DNA of 64,000 nucleotides from Bacteroidales bacterium UBA5219 (GTDB lineage: Bacteria; Bacteroidota; Bacteroidia; Bacteroidales; ML635J-15), in contig DHVB01000031.1 in the NCBI GenBank assembly GCA_002412425.1, forward strand, positions 16,657-80,656, given 5' to 3'. Of this stretch, positions 61,192 through 64,000 are shown one piece after another. A program made the position numbers and the translations under genes. The notes under the pieces are model-generated. The model was not told the DNA's origin. It did no database searches and saw only the letters and a list, made by a program, of their open reading frames with translations. How positions within the stretch are numbered: position 1 is the stretch's first letter; every line of letters starts with the position of its first letter.

Positions 61192-62592
61192 TTAACTAAG
61201 TTTAACAATTTGTGCATACATATCTGCTTCACACGCAAGTTCTGTGCCAACATAAGCTTTGCCTAGCATGTGGGCTATTCCTCTACGAATAGGTTCTAAT
61301 AAAGTTAGTTGCATTACTAAAACATCGCCTGGAACTACCTTACGTCTAAATTTTACATTATCTATTTTTAAGAAAAATGTAAGATAATTTTCAGGGTCTG
61401 GAACTGTTGATAAAACTAATATTCCGCCAGTTTGTGCCATAGCTTCAACTTGTAAAACACCAGGCATTACAGGCTCGTCAGGGAAATGTCCTTGGAAAAA
61501 GTTTTCGTCATTAGTAACACATTTAACACCAACAACTTCGGTTTCGCTTAAAGATAAAATTTTATCAACCAACAAAAATGGGAAGCGATGAGGTATAAAA
61601 CCTTGAATTTGCATTACATCCATCAAAGGTTTTTCGTCTGGATTGTAAATTGGAATATTTGCTTTCGCTAAGTTTTTCTTTACCTCGTTAAGATGTTGAC
61701 GAATTATTTTAGCAATATTAACATTAGCATAATGTCCTGGACGATTTGCAATTATATTAGCATTAAATCTATAGCCTGTTAGTGCTAAATCGCCAATTAA
61801 ATCTAAAAGTTTGTGGCGTGCAGGTTCATTACTAAATTGTAATTTTATATTATTCAAAACACCAGAAGATTGAACTTCTACACTTGGTCTATTAAATAAT
61901 TTAGCCAAACGGTCAAATTCTGCTTGGTCACATTCTTTATCAACAATTACAATTGCATTATCAAGACTGCCACCTTTAATTAAATCTTGTTTTAATAGTG
62001 GTTCTAATTCGCTTAACAATACAAAAGTTCTGCAAGCAGAAACTTCATTTTTAAACTCGTCTAAACTATTTAAAACAGCATATTGATTTGAAATGGCATC
62101 TGATTTATAATCGACTAAAACTTGAAGTTTATATGTTTTGTCGGGATAAACAGAAATTTCTATATTTTTTTCTTCATCAACAAATGATAAATTTTCTTCA
62201 ATATTAAAAACTATGCGTTCTGCATCTTGTTCTATAATTTCTGTGTTTTTGTAAGCCTCAATAAAATATTTTGCACTTCCGTCTAAGATAGGAACTTCTG
62301 GTCCGTTAATTTCAAATATAACATTATCAATTCCTAGTGCGTAAGTAGTTGCTAATAAATGTTCTATTGTACTAACATTAACACCATTTTTACCAATAGT
62401 TGTACCTCTTGAAGTATCAACAACATTTTCTGCAACAGCCTGAATCTTAGGATTATTTTCAATATCTGTTCTTACGAATACGTAGCCTGTGTTTGGCTCT
62501 GCCGGCTTTATCAAAAGAGTTGCTGGTTTTCCTGTATGCAAACTCACGCCCTCAATTTTAACTTCTTTTGAAATAGTCGTTTGTTTTACCAT
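61192..62592 (-). CDS. lpxC-fabZ: fused LpxC deacetylase / FabZ dehydratase
   Basis: A two-domain protein, a fusion typical of Bacteroidota. Residues 1-300 are LpxC, the zinc deacetylase that commits to lipid A: GVSLHTGKPATL, TIEHLLATTYALGIDNV near 75, ILDGSAKYF, ARHKLLDLIGDLALTG near 258 and NRPGHYANVNIAK near 284 provide the His/Asp zinc and catalytic residues. Residues ~315-466 are FabZ, the 3-hydroxyacyl-ACP dehydratase: HRFPFLLVDKIL, NFFQGHFPDEPVMPGVLQVEAMAQTGG with catalytic His and Glu. The two share the acyl-ACP substrate pool. A TATCTTTG box on the minus strand (62633-62640) may be the -7 promoter element. Confidence 0.96.
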   Translation of the reverse strand: MVKQTTISKEVKIEGVSLHTGKPATLLIKPAEPNTGYVFVRTDIENNPKIQAVAENVVDTSRGTTIGKNGVNVSTIEHLLATTYALGIDNVIFEINGPEVPILDGSAKYFIEAYKNTEIIEQDAERIVFNIEENLSFVDEEKNIEISVYPDKTYKLQVLVDYKSDAISNQYAVLNSLDEFKNEVSACRTFVLLSELEPLLKQDLIKGGSLDNAIVIVDKECDQAEFDRLAKLFNRPSVEVQSSGVLNNIKLQFSNEPARHKLLDLIGDLALTGYRFNANIIANRPGHYANVNIAKIIRQHLNEVKKNLAKANIPIYNPDEKPLMDVMQIQGFIPHRFPFLLVDKILSLSETEVVGVKCVTNDENFFQGHFPDEPVMPGVLQVEAMAQTGGILVLSTVPDPENYLTFFLKIDNVKFRRKVVPGDVLVMQLTLLEPIRRGIAHMLGKAYVGTELACEADMYAQIVKLS

Positions 62593-62710
62593 ATATCAAG
62601 TTCTAAATAATTCTCAATTGTAAAAATCTTGACAAAGATACAATCTTGTTAAGAATTTTGAAAATTTTTGAGATTAAATTTCATGTTTAATGAAAATCTT
62701 GAGAAAGCAC

Positions 62711-62741
62711 TTGAAAAAATCTTAGCTTTTATTTATATTTG
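62711..62741 (+). promoter_or_regulatory. promoter of YwqK-like lipoprotein gene
   Basis: TTG (62711-62713), a 20-base spacer and TATATTTG (62734-62741) match the Bacteroidota promoter pattern. The ATG at 62763 lies 21 bases downstream, nearly the same geometry as at ileS. Confidence 0.65.
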
Positions 62742-62762
62742 GCGGATTAAAATTTATGAAAT

Positions 62763-63287
62763 ATGAAAGTTTTTAGAATTGCTGTTTTATTTGTCTATAT
62801 CCTTGCAGCACTTGGCGTAGCTTCGTGTAAAGATAAGTCAAAAGTTGAAGAAGTAACATCAAAACAACAAGACAATCCTATCATAAAACACGATGCTTTG
62901 GCACAGTCGTCAGATATGAAAATTGTTGAAAGTTTTGAAAACGAAAACCCATTAAAAGTACATTTTGTTGATAAAGAAGACGAAAAACAAGCTTATGAAA
63001 AGCAATATTATGAGAATGGAAACTTATTTATAGAAGGATTGCTTGTTGATGGTAAAAGAGAAGGAAAATGGACAGCATATTATCAAAATGGAGTAGTTTG
63101 GAGTATTGGATATTATGAAAATGGTCTAAAACAGGGCAGGAGCGAGGTGTTTTACGAAAATGGAAAAGTTAGATATATGAAAAGCTATAAAGACGACCTT
63201 GCAGATGGCTTGTGGCAATTCTACGATGATAAAGGAAATATGATAGGAGAAGAAATGTATAAAGAAGGTAAAAAAGTAGTAGAGTAG
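62763..63287 (+). CDS. YwqK/MORN-like lipoprotein
   Basis: A lipobox (LAALGVASCKDK, Cys near residue 22) is followed by a linker and three to four MORN-variant repeats: YYENGNLFIEGLLVDGKREGKW, YYQNGVVWSIGYYENGLKQGRS, FYENGKVRYMKSYKDDLADGLW and FYDDKGNMIGEEMYKEG. Length 174 residues. It is a shorter relative of the 29412 protein. The 'antitoxin' label often given to this family is not supported by any neighbour here. Its last codons are part of a direct repeat that recurs at the right edge of the window. Confidence 0.8.
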   Translation: MKVFRIAVLFVYILAALGVASCKDKSKVEEVTSKQQDNPIIKHDALAQSSDMKIVESFENENPLKVHFVDKEDEKQAYEKQYYENGNLFIEGLLVDGKREGKWTAYYQNGVVWSIGYYENGLKQGRSEVFYENGKVRYMKSYKDDLADGLWQFYDDKGNMIGEEMYKEGKKVVE

Positions 63288-63411
63288 CTTTGATTTATTA
63301 TTTTTTCAAAATCTAGTATCTCTAAAATCGTAAGAAAAAATAAAATATTTATCTTCTGTAGTTTTAGAAACTATAATTTTTTCGTAGGAAATTTTTCCAT
63401 TTGTGTTTTCT
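63263..63411. repeat. ~130-bp direct repeat, left copy
   Basis: From GAAGGTAAAAAAGTAG at the end of the lipoprotein gene onward, this stretch recurs at 63856-64000. The final ~90 bases are identical; the middle part near 63300 has several changes. It spans the 3' end of a gene and its downstream sequence. Confidence 0.85.
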
Positions 63412-63855
63412 TGTTTTCCGCACTTTTTTTGCGACAGTTACCAAGTCTCTGATAATCAAGTGTGATTTGTTGTTTTTTTTGTGGAATACCTAATTTGTTT
63501 GTCAGTAAGGACATAACAAGACTATCAAGCGTTTGTCCGTAGGACAACATGTGATTAACCGTAGGCGCAGCCTGCGGTAGTTATACCCTCAAAAGCTTTG
63601 CCCGCAAGGGCAACACAATAAACTTAGTTAAAAGTTTATAAAGTAAACCGACTGTAAATAGCAAATTAATTTTCATCAATTTTTTGCAATTAATTTTTAT
63701 CAATTTTAACTGTGCTGTGTTCATTGTGTCGCCCTTACGGGCGAGGGGGCTGGGGGAGTGGCATTACCGCAAGATAAATCTTACGGTTAATCACATGTTG
63801 CCCTTGCGGGCAATGCGTAATTGTTCGGCGTGGGTGCTACAACGTTGAAAACAGG
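63412..63855. other. intergenic region with nested inverted repeats
   Basis: No gene is seen. CAACATGTGATTAACCGTA (63545-63563) has an exact reverse complement at 63782-63800. Inside it CCCGCAAGGGCAACACAA (near 63601-63618) is nearly the reverse complement of TTGTGTCGCCCTTACGGG (near 63723-63740). Between these lies the TAGCAAATTAATTTTCATC block shared with 58428-58476. Confidence 0.75.
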
Positions 63856-64000
63856 AGAAGGTAAAAAAGTAGAATAGTTTTGATTTATCATTTTTCTAAA
63901 ACCTGTTTTCTCTAAAATCGTAAGAAAAAATAAAATATTTATCTTCTGTAGTTTTAGAAACTATAATTTTTTCGTAGGAAATTTTTCCATTTGTGTTTTC
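63856..64000. repeat. ~130-bp direct repeat, right copy (cut by window edge)
   Basis: A second copy of the end of the lipoprotein gene (GAAGGTAAAAAAGTAGAATAG) and its downstream flank. The window ends while the match is still running, so the true repeat is longer. Confidence 0.85.

Noticed and set aside
1..64000. tRNA or rRNA genes and riboswitches
   Set aside because: No cloverleaf, rRNA core words or known riboswitch pattern was recognised in the gaps; a covariance-model scan would be needed to be certain.

Overview
The window is AT-rich chromosomal DNA from a member of the Bacteroidota, most likely an uncultured Bacteroidales-like lineage. The evidence is a fused LpxC-FabZ protein, a short BirA without a DNA-binding domain, TraR/DksA and YwqK/MORN-type proteins typical of the phylum, many predicted outer-membrane barrels, and upstream boxes of the form TAnnTTTG, the Bacteroidota -7 promoter element. 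No rRNA, tRNA or CRISPR array was recognised.

Layout. (1) 1-13.9 kb is a defence-rich accessory region around the core gene coaX. It holds a DinD/antirepressor-like gene cut by the window edge, three RhuM-family genes (one chimeric, one short), a complete type I restriction-modification locus (hsdR-rhuM-hsdM-hsdS), a tight three-gene unit (NdpA-like protein, membrane protein, NdpA) and a DUF1016/YhcG nuclease gene. (2) 14-31 kb is mostly core: CorA-like transporter, QueD, M15 peptidase, BirA, NadA, a WD40-caspase protein with a barrel partner, IleRS, a TraR/DksA-like protein and a YwqK-like protein, interrupted by an AbiEi/AbiEii pair whose toxin gene has an early stop. (3) 31-49 kb is a second defence island: AbiJ-type HEPN protein, protein kinase, a second type I locus (hsdM-hsdS-RAYT transposase-RloA-like ATPase-broken RloB-hsdR), a HicB-like protein, a pRiA4b ORF-3 protein, and a nuclease/N6-methylase/membrane-helicase unit lying between two 66-bp direct repeats. 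(4) 49-64 kb is core and envelope functions: small barrels, RfbB, methyltransferase, SLC10-type transporter, NlpE/META lipoprotein, GT9, MBL hydrolase, LolC/E-type permease, RbfA, DedA, AroE, LpxA, LpxC-FabZ, and a repeat-rich right edge.

The most unusual signal is palindromic DNA inside open reading frames. Perfect or near-perfect hairpins sit in frame in all three RhuM genes (at the same codons, with different but self-complementary arms), in the DUF1016 gene, in the RAYT transposase gene and in the second hsdR. In that hsdR, palindromic repeats also flank a whole DUF559 (PD-(D/E)xK) endonuclease domain placed in frame just before the helicase Walker A motif. This looks like a translated, in-frame mobile cassette. 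Several genes in the defence regions look broken: AbiEii (nonsense), RloB (deletion and frame change), the kinase (probable frameshift) and the helicase (one missing base). These could be genuine decay or assembly errors.
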